Part shown: positions 47,901-62,300 of the stretch, in pieces
Numbering within the stretch: position 1 is the stretch's first letter
Layout of the letters: every line of letters begins with the position of its first letter
From: Vanilla planifolia
Lineage: Eukaryota > Streptophyta > Magnoliopsida > Asparagales > Orchidaceae
Assembly (NCBI GenBank): GCA_023846275.1
Contig: CM043865.1
Coordinates: forward strand, 8,730,068-8,794,067
Reading direction: 5' to 3'
DNA length: 64,000 nt
Notes under the pieces: model-generated
What the model was told of the DNA's origin: nothing
The model's input: the letters and a program-made list of their open reading frames with translations, nothing else
The model's database searches: none
Translations under genes and position numbers: made by a program

Positions 47901-50900
47901 ATATAAGTGTGGAAAATGTTCTCACATAAGGGAGATTTTTAACATGTGAAAGTGAGATTAGTGAAGTAGAAAGTTAAATATAATTAATGCCTAAATGATT
48001 AAGAGACACCAATTAAAAAATCTAAACTTTCGAATTTACAAGTGTCTATCTAAACATAAATTGAGCATAATCATGGCCACCAATAGAGCTCTTTTTTAAA
48101 AATTTATTTAAATGTTTATTAACCATATAATTTTATATTGTTAAGGGGATTTAAGACCACAAGATTCAAAGAAAAAGTTGGACAGTTTAAAGAAATGATT
48201 CATTAAATTCAATATTTATTAACCATTTAAATTTCTTACATATTAAATAGAAAAAGCAACAATATTTCTATGGTTATTTAGAAAAATTATCAAAGGACAT
48301 AATATTTACAAGTATGGGACAAACATTGAGAAATTCTATTCAAAGGCTTAAAGAAATTTTTGAAAAACTTTTGAAATTATGAGTGTCAATGCAATAGTTT
48401 TACTATTGAAAACATCATTACAATAAACTAAGAAGAATGAAGGGACCCATGGTTGATTTTTATTTAGTGACATTGTCTTCATATGCCTTAACGAATGTAA
48501 CCTACATAGGTATATAGATTGTTCTTCTTTTGGCAACGGGCAATGGCGATAGATCATTGGAAGAAGGTCAAAGATCATCCAACATCGAGCACTAATTATC
48601 TAGCGAAGCGCATTGAAGTCGGAAATGGATTAGCTCATAATTTCTTTGACATAGCAAAAGTGATCGACAACAATAGCTTCAACAACTTATTACAATATGA
48701 ATCTTTCTCACAATTACATTCGAAACTTGACATCTGGTACTTAGCCACTCGTGCTGTTGAAATATGTGCAATGGCGAGTAAGGGGGAAACTCCTTCGCTT
48801 AATCGCTCTTTTTGCAGAGGTATTGGGTGGTCCAATTGACTGATCCCTAATCAAAATTAAATTACCATCCACTTATAAAAGGGAACCAAAAATCATATTT
48901 GAGGAAGTTGAAATTGGAAAAATGATAGAATCTTTCAAACTAGCACTTATAGGCAAATTCTCATAAAAAAGACTCAGTATAAAATCCATAAGGAAAGCAT
49001 TCAAAACAATCGGCTTCCAGAATGGGAGTTAACGTTGGATCTCTGGACAACAAATATGTTCTACTGAGATTCGACAAAGAGGATGACTGCCTCTACTGTT
49101 GGCTTCACAGATCATCGAATATAGCTGACATCCAAATGCAAGTTTTTAAATAGCATCCAGAATTTCATCTTAACAAAGAACCATCACTTGCCCCAACCTA
49201 GTTATCATTAGAACATCTACCTGTTCACTTATTCAACAACGAAACTTTATAATCAATAGCATCCACAATTGGAAAACCACTTAAGATGGATGCTGCAATG
49301 TTAAACCTAACCCGGTCCAAGTGTTGCTAAAGTATGTGTGGAAGGAGACTTGTAAAAGGAATTGCCTAAACAAATTAGAATCATGCAAAAGTGCAGTAAA
49401 TTGAATGAATTTTTGCGAAAGAATCATCATGACAACTTACCACTTTATTACAGTTATTATTGCAAACAAGGACACACAGTATCAACTTATAAATTCAACA
49501 CAGCAAAAATCAGCTCTCAAGCAAACACAGAAAATGAAAATCTTTCTATCAGTCAAAATGATCAACCAAGGGAAAAGGAGATCACTAGGCAAACTCTGAA
49601 TAAGTCATCACCTAAGCTTAAGGATCGTTTGTGCTTAAGGGAACTTGAGAACGGCTCCCAATATCAAGACCTTTCTTAATCTAGGAAAGGCAAATAAGCT
49701 CAAACTATACAAGTTGAACCAAGAAGGAATCTGGATCAGGACAAAAGCAAGCTCAAAATAGTAGGCATTGTAAGAAGAATAATGTCAACAAAATTATCTG
49801 ATGATCATGCAGTTATCAAGAAAGGATTTCAGCTAAATAAAAATGGATCAGTGTTAGACTTTGAACCAACCTTACAAAAAAACCACAATACACTAAACCT
49901 TCAGGTATTAAAGCACTTCAGTCATGAATTCCATGAAAGAGTAATTAATCCAGATATTATCCAGTCTAAGCAAGATGATTTAACCCCTATGCAAAAAAGA
50001 AAATCAGAAAAGAAAGACAATAAAGGCATTGAGCATCACACCAATCCAAAAGAAAATTGTAGAAGTACCAGACTAGTACAAATTGCATATCACGTTTTAA
50101 TAAATGGATAATACGTTGATATGGAATATCAGGGGGTGTTTGGATCTCAAATCAATTGTTTGCCTTAAACACGGTTAGAACTAATAACATTTCTCTAGTA
50201 ACTTTATTTGAACTAATGGCTCAAGAAGGAAAACTACCCAACCTGGCAACTATTTTGAGTTTTTTCACAATTCACTGGTAATCCCTCTAATAAAATATGG
50301 ATACTATAGAAAAATAGTATTCATTGTGACAATCTACATGTGGACAAGTAAATATCCACTTGCATGTAACAAGAAACAGAAGTCAACCTCAAACTGCATT
50401 TTTTTTGTATAGCAAATGTACAAGGACTCAAAAAAGAAGTTTGTGGAGTATACTAATAGAAATTGTAGTTAACCAGACGGAGCCATGGTTAGTAAAGGAA
50501 GACTTTAATGCAATTATCTCTATGAATGAGTATAAAAGAGCTTCTGCCCCTTCTCTGAAAATAACAAATGAGTTTGCAAATTGTTTAAATCAATGTAACC
50601 TTTTAGATCTTCCATTCTTGGGCTCAAGTTTTACCTATGTTGTAACAGAAAAAGAAATGGATCTAAAAAAGATTAGATAGTGTGCTGGTAAACAATCAAT
50701 AAATAGGTCTCCATCCAAAAACAATTGTTGAGCACCTATGTAGAACATGGTTTGATCATTTCCCTTTGTTGCTACAACACTCAAATGAGCAAGATTATGA
50801 TCATATATAGTTTAAGTTTCAAAATATGTGAATAAGACATCCAAGTCTACAAAGTAATAGAAAACAATTAGATAATTCCAACACACCAATCAGGGATGTT

Positions 50901-53900
50901 AGCTTTAACATTTAAATTAAGAAGATTGAAAGAATGTCTCAAGCAATGGAATAAAGCATTTTTGATGATATCTTTTAAATTATCAAAAGAGCAAAAGAAG
51001 TGGTGAAAGATAGAGAAAAAAAGTTCCTTAAGAGCCACATAGAAGAAGATAAGATTAGTTTAAATACAGCGAATAAACAACTCATGGAAGAACTAATTAA
51101 GAAAACTATAGGCACCAAAATGCTAGAACAAAATTGTTGAAAAGAGAGAAGAACACCAAATTCTTTCATGCATTGGTGAAGGATAAAAGGGCACGACCCA
51201 ACGTCAATGAGATTAAAGATTCTAATGGTCTAATACTGTCGAGTAAAAATCTAATACAACTTGTCGCTGTGTAGTATTTCAAAGATCTTTTAGCAGAGAA
51301 AGAGATTATTTGTGATGAAGAAGTCTTTAATAACATACCTCAACTAATCAATGAGAAAGAGAATTAGTTCATTATTAAAAAAATGGTATTAGAGGAGGTT
51401 AGATAAGTGGTATTCTAGTTGGACAAAAACAACACACCAAGACCTGAAGGGTTCAATAAGGTTTTTTTCACTGAATACTGGAACATCATAGCTTTAGATA
51501 TTCTAAATGCTACAGATGATTTCATTGTTGGAAGTCCAATTCCTAAGGGAATTGCTAGTGTAAACTTAGTGCTCATCCCAAAGTCTCATAAACCTACAAC
51601 GTTTTAAGAATTTAGACCAATATATGTATGCAACTTTGCTAAAAAGATTCTAAGCTACTGGCCAACATGTTGCAAACAATTCTTACCAAAATTATTTCTC
51701 CTGAACAAGTTCAATTCATAAAGGGAAGAGAAATCACTAACAATAAACTAATTGCATAGTAACTGATGGATTTGCTTAATTGAAAATTCAAGAGAAACTA
51801 CATTACAAGTTCAATATAAAGAATGCATTTGGTAGTCTATCATGGCAATTTCTCTTCAAAATTTTGGAAAAATTTTATTTCTCAATTAAATTCAAAAGTC
51901 TAGTCAAAAATATCATAAGTTGCTCATAATTATCAATCATAACTAATAATTCTCCCCACAAGTACTTTAAGTTAGCAAGGGGTCTGAAGCAAGGTAACCC
52001 AATTTCTTTATTACTTTTCATCATTGTAATGAAGGCTTTTAGCAAAACTTTAAAACTTCAATTTAAGAAGAAGAAAATATTGCACTATGTCACTATAAAA
52101 GGATGTCCTATAATAACTCACCTCACTTATGTTGAAAACATTATTATCTTCAATAGATGAGACATAAGATTCTTCAAGTATTAACAATTTCCTTATAGAT
52201 TTCAACACATGTTAGGCATACAACTAAACACGCGAAAGTACAAAATCTAAATTGCTAGACGTGTGAAATCAATTGCAATTAAAAGGACAAAGAAGATATT
52301 GAACTTCAATGAAGGATTACTTTCCATCACATACTTGGGGTGTCCCACTTTTAATGTTAGAAAGATATCACTATATTTTAAACACATAATTGAAAAGCTG
52401 CATGATAAATTAGTTGACTGAAAGAAAAATCTTCTATAAGTGACAGACTTTTACTTGTAAAACATGTATTAAACTTAATATCAGCTAATGTTCTAATGTC
52501 AATAAACCCTCCAAAGATTATCATCAATAGATTGAAAAAGATAATGAATGCTTTCCTATAAGAAGATAGAGAAAAACCATAAGTACCATTGGATGGAATG
52601 GAAAAGGATATGTTCGCCACTTGAGGAAAATGGTTTGGGTATTAGGAAACTAAAAGTCATTATGTTGGCATATTTAACAAGAAAAAATTGGAAATTGCTA
52701 ACAAATCAATCCCTTTAAATGGAGTTTATGAAAGCAAAATACCTAAATGGAAATTAGAAGAGGCTCAAGTCGAATACCTAGGGGAATATGGAAACGACTA
52801 AGGATTTAGTGTTAGTCCCAACTGCAAATAATTATATTCACCTACAAATGATTAGCATCACCCAAAAATTTTTAGCCTTTAAAAGATACGACTAAATACT
52901 AAGCAATGATGAAACTTTCAATATAAAATGAGCATGGAATGAAATAAGAAACAAATGCTTTGAGAAGAATTTGAGGAAGAGAATTTGGAATGAGAGATGT
53001 CCAATTAAGATATCAATATTGGTTTGAAGGATGGTTAATAGTTTGCTGCCTCTCTTTAACTAGTTGAAAAGACTACCTTGCATCCAAATGTCCACATTAT
53101 CCAAATAAAAACACCATCTAATCTGTCTATGAGATGTTCTAGTCTCGAGTCTTCATCTGCAGACCATTTTTCAGAGTAGTTGTAGTAAAAGTAAAAACGT
53201 GAAAATGGTTAAGAGCGAAGAAAAAGAAAAGAATAGAGCTTTTATCTCAAAAAATTAAATTCCCCTAGAAAATTCTCTTCAAAGGATTTTTGAATTTTAT
53301 AAAATTTTGATTCCCAAAACTCTTAAAAAATTCTTTTCCAAAATTCTCTCAATATTTTTGAATTCACCCTAAATTCTTTTCTAGACTATTCTTCAATCTC
53401 CTCTCTTCTCCTTAGCATTCTTACCCTTTTATATAAGAGTTAGATACAATTTTTTAATGCACATTCAAATTACAAAAAAACGCAATTGTCCTTGACAAAA
53501 TTCCAAAACTTCGAGCTAATCAACCCATACCCACACGAGCAGGCATGGATCTCCCACTCACGTATCTTCCGCATGCCCGCCTACACTTGTGTGGCACCCA
53601 ATGTTGGGCTTATGACCCTAGTCGAGCGAGTGCGATTACACTTTTGCAGAGCCCGATGTTAGGCGCATGCTCTTACATGGGTGCAGTGCTAGATGGTAGG
53701 TGCTTGCACCAGTTATGTGCACAACACCCGATGGCAAGCGCCTGTTCCTACTGACATTAATGCACAATAACGCGTGCACAAGCACATGCATTCACAAGTG
53801 ACTATTTTAGATTCAATGACCTTGGAAATGATATTCTAATCACCATTGATCAAACATTTATTGATTGCTATCTTGCACAAGTCTATCATTTTTATAATAG

Positions 53901-56900
53901 GGCCTTACAAATTCAAGTATAGATAAATTAAAAAATTAGTACTCTATTATATCATTAGTATAAGAAACTACAAAGAGTCCTACTTATTGCAAAGTATTAT
54001 AAGTATTACATTTTCTAATATTTTGGAACATCTGGAAGGCAAGAAACAAAAAAATATGAGAATGTAAGTGAATTCAAGATGGACATTAACAAAACATAAA
54101 TTAGCAATGCATAAATATTTTCAAGTGTATTTGATTGTGCAAAAGGAAGGACTCTATGCTTATGCAAATGGGCTTACTTTCTTCAAACAAAAAAAATTAG
54201 AAACTCATAAAAGAAACCTTAATTAAATTTCATAATTTTCTTAATTAACCTTAACAAATATGCGATAATTATAAAAAAAAATCTTACAAAAATTTTTAAT
54301 AATAACTTATCAAACCCAAAAAAACTTATAACCCCAAATACATTTGTAAGTTGAGATAAATACACAATAACCTCTATTTTTTGAGGATCTACAAAAATCC
54401 CTTCTACACTAACAACATTTCTAAAATTAAAATTTCTAATAACCAAAATTTATACTCTAAAAATTTAGCATGCAATTGATGTGATGATATGTAGATTTTT
54501 AAAATAATCTTCAATGCTTCTAGAATATAATAAAATGACATCAATAAACACAATCACGAACTGATATAGATATTCTTTAAATATTCTATTTTCAAATCCA
54601 TGAATGTCACTGATGTATGTGTTAGGTCAAATGATAACACCAAAAATTCATAATATTTATATCTAGTTCTAAAAGCAATATTAGATATGTCTTCTTTCTT
54701 TATTTTCAATTGGTGATAACTAAATCTCAAATTTATTTTTGAAATCAATGTAATACCTTGTACTTGATCAAATAAATTTTGATTATTGGTAAAAGATATC
54801 TATTTTGTATAATGATTTTGTTTAATTATTTATAATCAAAACAAATTCTTAAATTATCATCTTTTCTTTTTTACAAACAAAATAAATGTTCCTCATGAAG
54901 TCACACAGGGTATAATAAAACACTTATCCAACAATTTCTTTGGGATTTTTACTTATAGTTTTGTATGTGTCATTCTATATGATATTTTAGATATAGGCTC
55001 AGCTCCTAACACTAATTAAATTTCAAATTTTATTTCATTGTCTAAGGATAATCTTAAGAATTCTTCTAGAAACACATCAGAAAATTTACAGACAATAGGG
55101 ACATCTTGAGGCTTCACAAATTTTTCATCTGTGACCATCATAGATAATAGTAATCCTTTACTTTCTTTTAATAATAATTTGTAAAGTTTATCATAGATAT
55201 AAAATGAATTTTTCTTATTTTTCAATTATAAATTATTTCTTCATTAACTTGGGTTTTTAACTTCTCTTTTTTTTTACACATTTAATTTTCACTTAATATT
55301 TTATCTACAATTCATGCTTAAAATAATGTCAAATTTTTTTAGAGATAAAATTATCAATTTAACAGAAAATTTCTTTCCTTTGAATATTTATACATCTATT
55401 GACATATTTTTCAAATCTAATTTCAATAGCATCACGTAATTTAACTAATAATATAATTTTTAAAGATAATAAATTCACAACTAGGATATCACATATATGC
55501 TAAGAGATAAATAAATGAGATGATCTATAATGAAAAAGAATTGATACTAAAATATGCTAAAAAATAAGGTATTGATATAACATGAATGAAATGTGATGTC
55601 TCCTATTGTTATACCTTTGATTGAACACCTATGTATACAAACTATCCCCTTGGCCCTTATTAGCACCTCTAAATCCTGAGATAGATGCAATGTCTTTGTC
55701 TCTAACTAATCCATCTCTAACAAAACTAACAAGTGCTAAAGCCACTTCAAAAACAGCTATAACCTAGGGACAAACTTTAGCAATATCACTGTCTCTCCAC
55801 ATGTGAAACATTAGATCTATCTGTTAAGCTTGTACTAACAAGCCCCTTATGGAATTTGCCACATTCTAAACAATTAGAAATCTTTCCAATGGTTTTTGCA
55901 TTTGTTTTGCTACTGCTAATGTAAGATCTTGATTTTCCAAATCAAATTCTTACCTCGAAACTTTTAAGAACCTTTATTATAAGTGTATTTATTGTCTGAG
56001 TTTCCTCTTGTTTTTCTTCATCTTTTTATGAAATTCCAACATCTACAAATTCTGCTCTACTAGTCTAATATTTTCCACTAAATCAAAGAAATCAAGTCTT
56101 ATATGAAACCAAAGCACCTTTTGATATGCCTTAAACCCTTACAAAACATAAAGCAACATTGCTCTTCTGAGCCAACCACATCAAGAACATGTCTTGCCAA
56201 AGTACTGAATTTCTTCTCATATTCAGACATTGTAAGGTTTTTCTGACCCAACTCTGACAGATCCACCTACATCTTTTGCAATACAAACACAGGAATATAG
56301 CATTTTTCAAAATCATAACAAATTATTGTCATTTTATTTCTTTCACAGGCATATTACAAAAATCTAATCTGGTGACATGATTTTTACCAGTCTAAAACAT
56401 TATCTTCCAACACCAAGATAACCAAAAGAACTTTTCTATCTTTTAGACAATCTATGCAATAAAAAATTCTAGTCATATGTTTGATCCTTTTTCTATCACA
56501 AGAGGATCTGAGTATCCAATAAATTGAGACATGCATATGATGGAATTGATCAATAACTTTATCAAACAAAAAAATCCTTACATCCTTATCTATTGTAAGG
56601 AAGATGATATCACTTGTAATGGAATATTCAAATTATCAGATACTTATATATTTGAAGATACTTCTTTTTCTTATCTCCTCGTTCTTGAATCTTGATTCAA
56701 TAAATTTCTACATATGAATGAATATTCAATATTTTTACAAAATTTTACATTTAAACAAAAATTACTTTTGAACAGATATCATATACTTGTGCTAATATCC
56801 TTACTCAAAATCTCAATTCTAACAACTTTTTCTTTTATACTGTCATTGCACATCTCGCCTATTAATTACTATAATTATTGACAAACAATACAATAACATC

Positions 56901-59304
56901 AAAACATAACATAATTTGTGGATTGTAATACATAATAGATGAGGGTGACAAAAATAAATAACTAATTACCTTATATTCATATCATTTTCATTAAAAGAGT
57001 TACAACAAATATATTACATACATACATATTCTATTTTTACTCAAAAACTATACTATCAACAACAAAATGTACAAGACATCATCCTAAAAAAATCTCACAT
57101 GCCACTCTCTGCACTCTCTTTCTATGGATTTGTGACATATCTTATAATATAAATAGAAGAGTGAACATAAAATTCTCAGCATGTTAATTCTATATAAATA
57201 AATAACAAAATATGATAAAAATATAACATCAAAATACTATAAACATCAGTAAAAACATGGCATATCAATAATACTTATAATACAATGAATCAAAACATAA
57301 AAACAAGTAACATGCTTGACATATAAGTATGCACACACATATTTGTATCTGTAATCAACAATTTTCTTTTTTTTACCTATCTTTTTATTTTTATTTCTCT
57401 TTCACATTTTTTCTTTCTCTTTTTCTTTTTAATTAAGCTCAAATGTTTCTTATATGATCGTATCCTATATTCCTCTCAGATCTTATCTCGTCTCTGTATG
57501 GCATCTCATCACATCATCTCTAAATCTCTGCCTATAGATATATCATAACTAATTAGTCATATCAATCACGTATCATCTCTGTACATAAACCATGCACCAA
57601 AATGCTAACAGTAATAGAGAAGACTTTTGATGTCATCTCATTGCCTAATATAAAATTGATACCTATCATGGCCAGCATCATCTACAAAAGCTCATCACAT
57701 ATCATGAAAATATGGGAACAAGTGATATCTCTGTGAGATGTTCTCGCCTCGAGTCCTCGTCAACATACCTTTTTGAAGAGTAGTTGCAATTGAAGTAAAA
57801 GCATGAAAATGATTATGAGAAAAGAAAGAAAAACAATTTTGTCACAAAATAAAATTCCCCAAGAAGATTCCCTTCAAGGGTTTCTTGAATTATACAAAGT
57901 TCTGATTTCCAGAATTTCATCCAGAAAATTTCTTTCCAGAAGTTCCCTCAATTTTTTTTAATTCATTCCAAATTTTTCTCTAAATTCACTCTAAACTCTT
58001 TTTCTAAATTCACTTCAAATTCCCCCTTGAATTTAGCATTCTTGTCCCTTTATATAAGGGTTGGATACAATTTTTTAATACATATCTAAATTACAAAAAA
58101 ATCAATTTTCCCTAGATGAAATTCTGAAATTTTGAGTCAACCAGCCCATACCTATGAGCGCTGATCTCTCGCTTGCGCACGTCTTTCGCGCGCCTTGCCC
58201 CACATGCACGTGTCTTCCGCATACCTTGCACCTTCCACTCAATCATATGTTGTGCACGTGCCAGTGCAGCGTCATCAGCTGCGAAAAGGGTGCGACACCC
58301 AATGTTGGGCTTGTGCGCCTTCATGCGCGTGGTGTCTAATGGCAGGCGTGTGCACCTGCGCCTGAGCCTGCTAACATCAACGTGCAAGGCACGTGCACTT
58401 GCACATGTTCCTAAGCGTGAGATTTTTAAATTTTTTTTCTTGTTTTTTCTCTTTTTTTTCCAATATTTCTCTTTTAGGTATAAGTCTCCTAATGGCACAT
58501 CTAAGACTCCGCATGTAGCAATTGAGCAATACATTGTGGTGTGCACTTCAATACACCTACAATGAATCTCCGCACGCAATTCAGCTCATTGCCCTACTGT
58601 TATGTATTGAACATTATTTTGTGTTATTTTATTTTCTCAATTTCTTTCAATCCATTCTAGATTGAGTGACCTTGAAAGTGATCTCCTGATCAACAAATCT
58701 AGAAAAACTCTACTTCTTATTCTCTTTTTTTCAATAAGATATTCAGCCTTATTATCTTTATCTCATATAATATTATATGCTTATTTTCTTATTTTTTATC
58801 TTCTATTTTATTTTAGTATATTAGACAATAGATGGCATGTCACGCATTGATATATCATAAATATCATACCATGCTAAATAATCACACATTGCAATTTAAT
58901 TAAATTCACCTATTTGAGTTCTCAACGATCTCTCAATTTCGCGTCCTTTTCTTTTCCCCTACATTTTTTGTAAGAAATTTATATTTTAATTTAAATTATT
59001 TCTTGTAATTCGTAGCAATATACAAATATTAGTACAAAAAAAATGAACTATATTGAGATACTGACTTTATGTACTTTTTTTAAACTCAATCATGATTTGA
59101 CAACCCTTAATTGCTTCAGTTTTTTATTTGCTTAAAACTCAACATAAAATATTTTTCAATAAAACCATCATGACAACTATTTAAGTACTTCATCAATTAA
59201 CATTGAAATTAAAACTTACCTCAATTGAAATTTTATGATTGTTTTTTGCAATATTCCACTTTTTTTGTTGTTCTTTTACAATATGGTAATAACAATCTTT
59301 CCTC

Positions 59305-59342
<38 letters not shown>

Positions 59343-62300
59343 TATATTATTTTTAGTTATTTTATTAAACTCCTTATCTTGCACTCCTTGAATGCTTCCC
59401 ATTGTCATGATCACAATTTTTTTTATAGATACAGTGCAAGGTAAGGAATATTGTACAATAAATGAAAAATCTTCATGCATGCCAAAGAAAACTAAGAGGT
59501 TGAGAGAATGACTCAACTCATTCAAAGCTTGGCAAGACGAGGAATTTCCACTTTTATCTCGATTCCTCTTGACCTAACTATTTTCCCTGTCTCCTTTCTC
59601 GCTCCCTGATTTGCCTTTCATTCTTCAACTCCCTGCTTTGAAAACACAACATCAACACATGCTCCCCCTCGATTTTTCTACCAACAAATTATCAACACAC
59701 TTCAAGAATTTTCTCGAACCGCAACCACCTTAGAGATCCTTCTCAAGCCTAGATTGTGAAGGTCTTGGATTCAACTTGTGAACATAAGAGTATTAGGGAT
59801 TGTTTAAATAAAACAAAAAAATCAAATAAATTTTTATTTTCCTTTTTAATTGCAATAACTTTGAATATTAATAAAAATTTAACAAGAGCTCCAATAATTA
59901 TGCAATAAGAACTAAATATTTTTGCTTAATTAGATCTATTCAAATTTATATTCATCTCTCAATTTCAAATTATGTAAAATTTATTTTGCATAATGATAAA
60001 TTCGTACCTAACAGAGCTTACGAACATCAGGATATTCCCTAAATCTTTATACTTTCTAACTCTAATCCAACCTCTATTCCCCTTTCTACCCAACCAGGAT
60101 TTGAAGCTCCTCCAATTCCATCTCCTTATCCACCATGCACCATACATTCCACCTCATATAGCTCTAATAAGTCTTCCCGAACGTTCTGACAAGGAATATC
60201 ACTTTCAGTGGAATATAAATACATTTTGCATGTCATAAAAGAGATCACCCTCTCTCTAATGATATTATCTCGACTCTACCACTTAAACAATAGTTGTCAT
60301 CCTCCACTGTCTTATATAACAACTCTAACTTTTATTTATTCCTTAGAGAGTTTGTAATTGTTCATAAAGATTCTGCTTTTGAGTGGTACCAAAACTACCT
60401 CCCAAATCTATCTCATCTTTTGATCAATTCAAAATATTATTTACCTTTGCTTTTACAACTTGTATTAAGCCCAAGAAGTTCTCAATCACTCTTTAACTTA
60501 AGCCAAATTGTGAGCAAGTCTCTCTACATCTTTTTTCAACATTTCAAAGCTGTTCTCAAAGAAATCAATCAAGAATATCTTGTCTAACTAGAGCTACTCT
60601 CATCAAGTCATTATGACATGGTGATTCCTAAAAGTCTCCCATTCACCTCCCCCTAAGATAACTTCAAGAGATTTTCCATCAATCTAAAAGTTATATAAAT
60701 GAGAAAGAATTATCGATCACCTTAACTACTAGCTCACAAAGAAAGGCAACAAGGAGGTGTTAACTATTACCAAGCATATATCAGAAGTCAATGCCTCTTT
60801 TATGGAATAATCGAGACAAAACCTTCTACAATTTGATGAAGATTATGGTCACAACACTTTTGAGTGCAATGCTATTAAGTTCTTAATTGAAAAGCAATTA
60901 AAAGAAGAATGCCACCAAGAGTATTGAGTTAAAAAGTTTGAGTCAACCTCCACTCCCTCGGTGCCGAAAGGTCCAAATTCCATTCCATCCCAAAGTGCTC
61001 ATGAAGGCCAAGTCTTACCTTTAATTCTTCAAAACCTAAGGCCCCTATTAAAATTGTATGCATTATTTTAAGAGAAAACCAAGCCCATTCACAAAGATCC
61101 ATCTTAAAATCACTTGAGAAGTATCTTGTGGCCAATGTGACCACTTTCCTGTCTAATCAACTCTCAATAACTTTCTACTAAAAATATCTAACTCTTTTCG
61201 ATTATCCTCATAGTGACATCATAATCATCTCAAGATTAAGTGCAAACATTGAAATTGATTAGATGTTCAACAACACCAATAGATCTACTAATCTTCTACT
61301 CATTGATGCCCTCAACAAGATAGGCATTAGCTAAAGCCTTCTTCATCCTACCACTGATTCTTTAATTAGCTTGTTAGAAGACATGACCAAGCTAGAAGAA
61401 ACTATCACAACACCTTTAACATTAAAAAATTCCTCAGGTTTAATGACATATATGCTTGATCATAGCCACTTCCTCATACTATAACAATATTTGGGTTGAC
61501 CAACTAAGAATAAGTTTAAAATTATAGTCTTAACATCCCACATATGCATTAACTTTAACTCTCCAACAGGCATTGTTAGAGCATCAAATTAGTCATCAAC
61601 TACACAAAATGTTCTACAAAGTATCTTAAGGTATTGAACACAAATATAACCTGATTTTACGAATGATCCATGATTCAAAGACATAACAAGACTACTAGTC
61701 CAATGCATTATTGTCAAGAAAATAATTCTATAAAGCTATAAGTTCATAGCAGCTTGTATTATGAAAGATATCAACAATAAATTCACAAGAATGTCAATTT
61801 ATTTAAATAAAATAACATAATGTTAAAAAACAACTATGCAATTGGATATTATATGGACTTAACAACAGTAGGATTTTATTAAAATCTGTGCAAAAGAAAC
61901 CAAACTTCATAATCTATTAGAACCCTGCCAAGAGTTGACACGACATGGCTAATTGTGGCCTAGCAATCTACTTTTCAAGTTGCCATGATTTATAGCTCAA
62001 TTAGGATTGACCTTGCTCTCCAAAATAGATTTTCAACGTTAACATTTAGGACAAAACTCTCAACTTATTTTTAAATAAAAATATATTTCTCAAGTTCGTC
62101 CGCTATTAATTTTCTCTGGCCAATTAGTTGGGATTCGCGCATATATTCAATTAAATCCTATTCAAACCTTGAACTGGAATAGTGAAATTCGTACGTGAAA
62201 AATGAACAAAGATCCTTGTTGCATCGTCTGCAAAAATAGATAATTGTAGTATACGCAAAGACATATTTCTTGCATCTATTGATGTACGCTTCCAAATCTT

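Larger units (their letters stand above)
53130..58720 (-). mobile_element. Decayed Ty3/gypsy element inserted in the LINE
   Basis: Related direct repeats at 53130-53909 and 57736 to about 58720 enclose minus-strand gag, protease-RT linker and RT remnants, in the order expected for a minus-strand element. RNase H and integrase are absent: only about 300 bp separates the end of RT from the left repeat, and no polypurine tract is seen there. The left repeat interrupts LINE ORF2. RT motifs fit chromoviruses, but the clade cannot be settled by eye. The outer right end and the target duplication were not found. Confidence 0.75.

Noticed and set aside
58112..58579. Overlapping 155-codon (minus) and 130-codon (plus) open frames
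   Set aside because: They lie on opposite strands of a GC-rich LTR patch where stop codons are rare. There is no domain, and the partner LTR does not preserve either frame.
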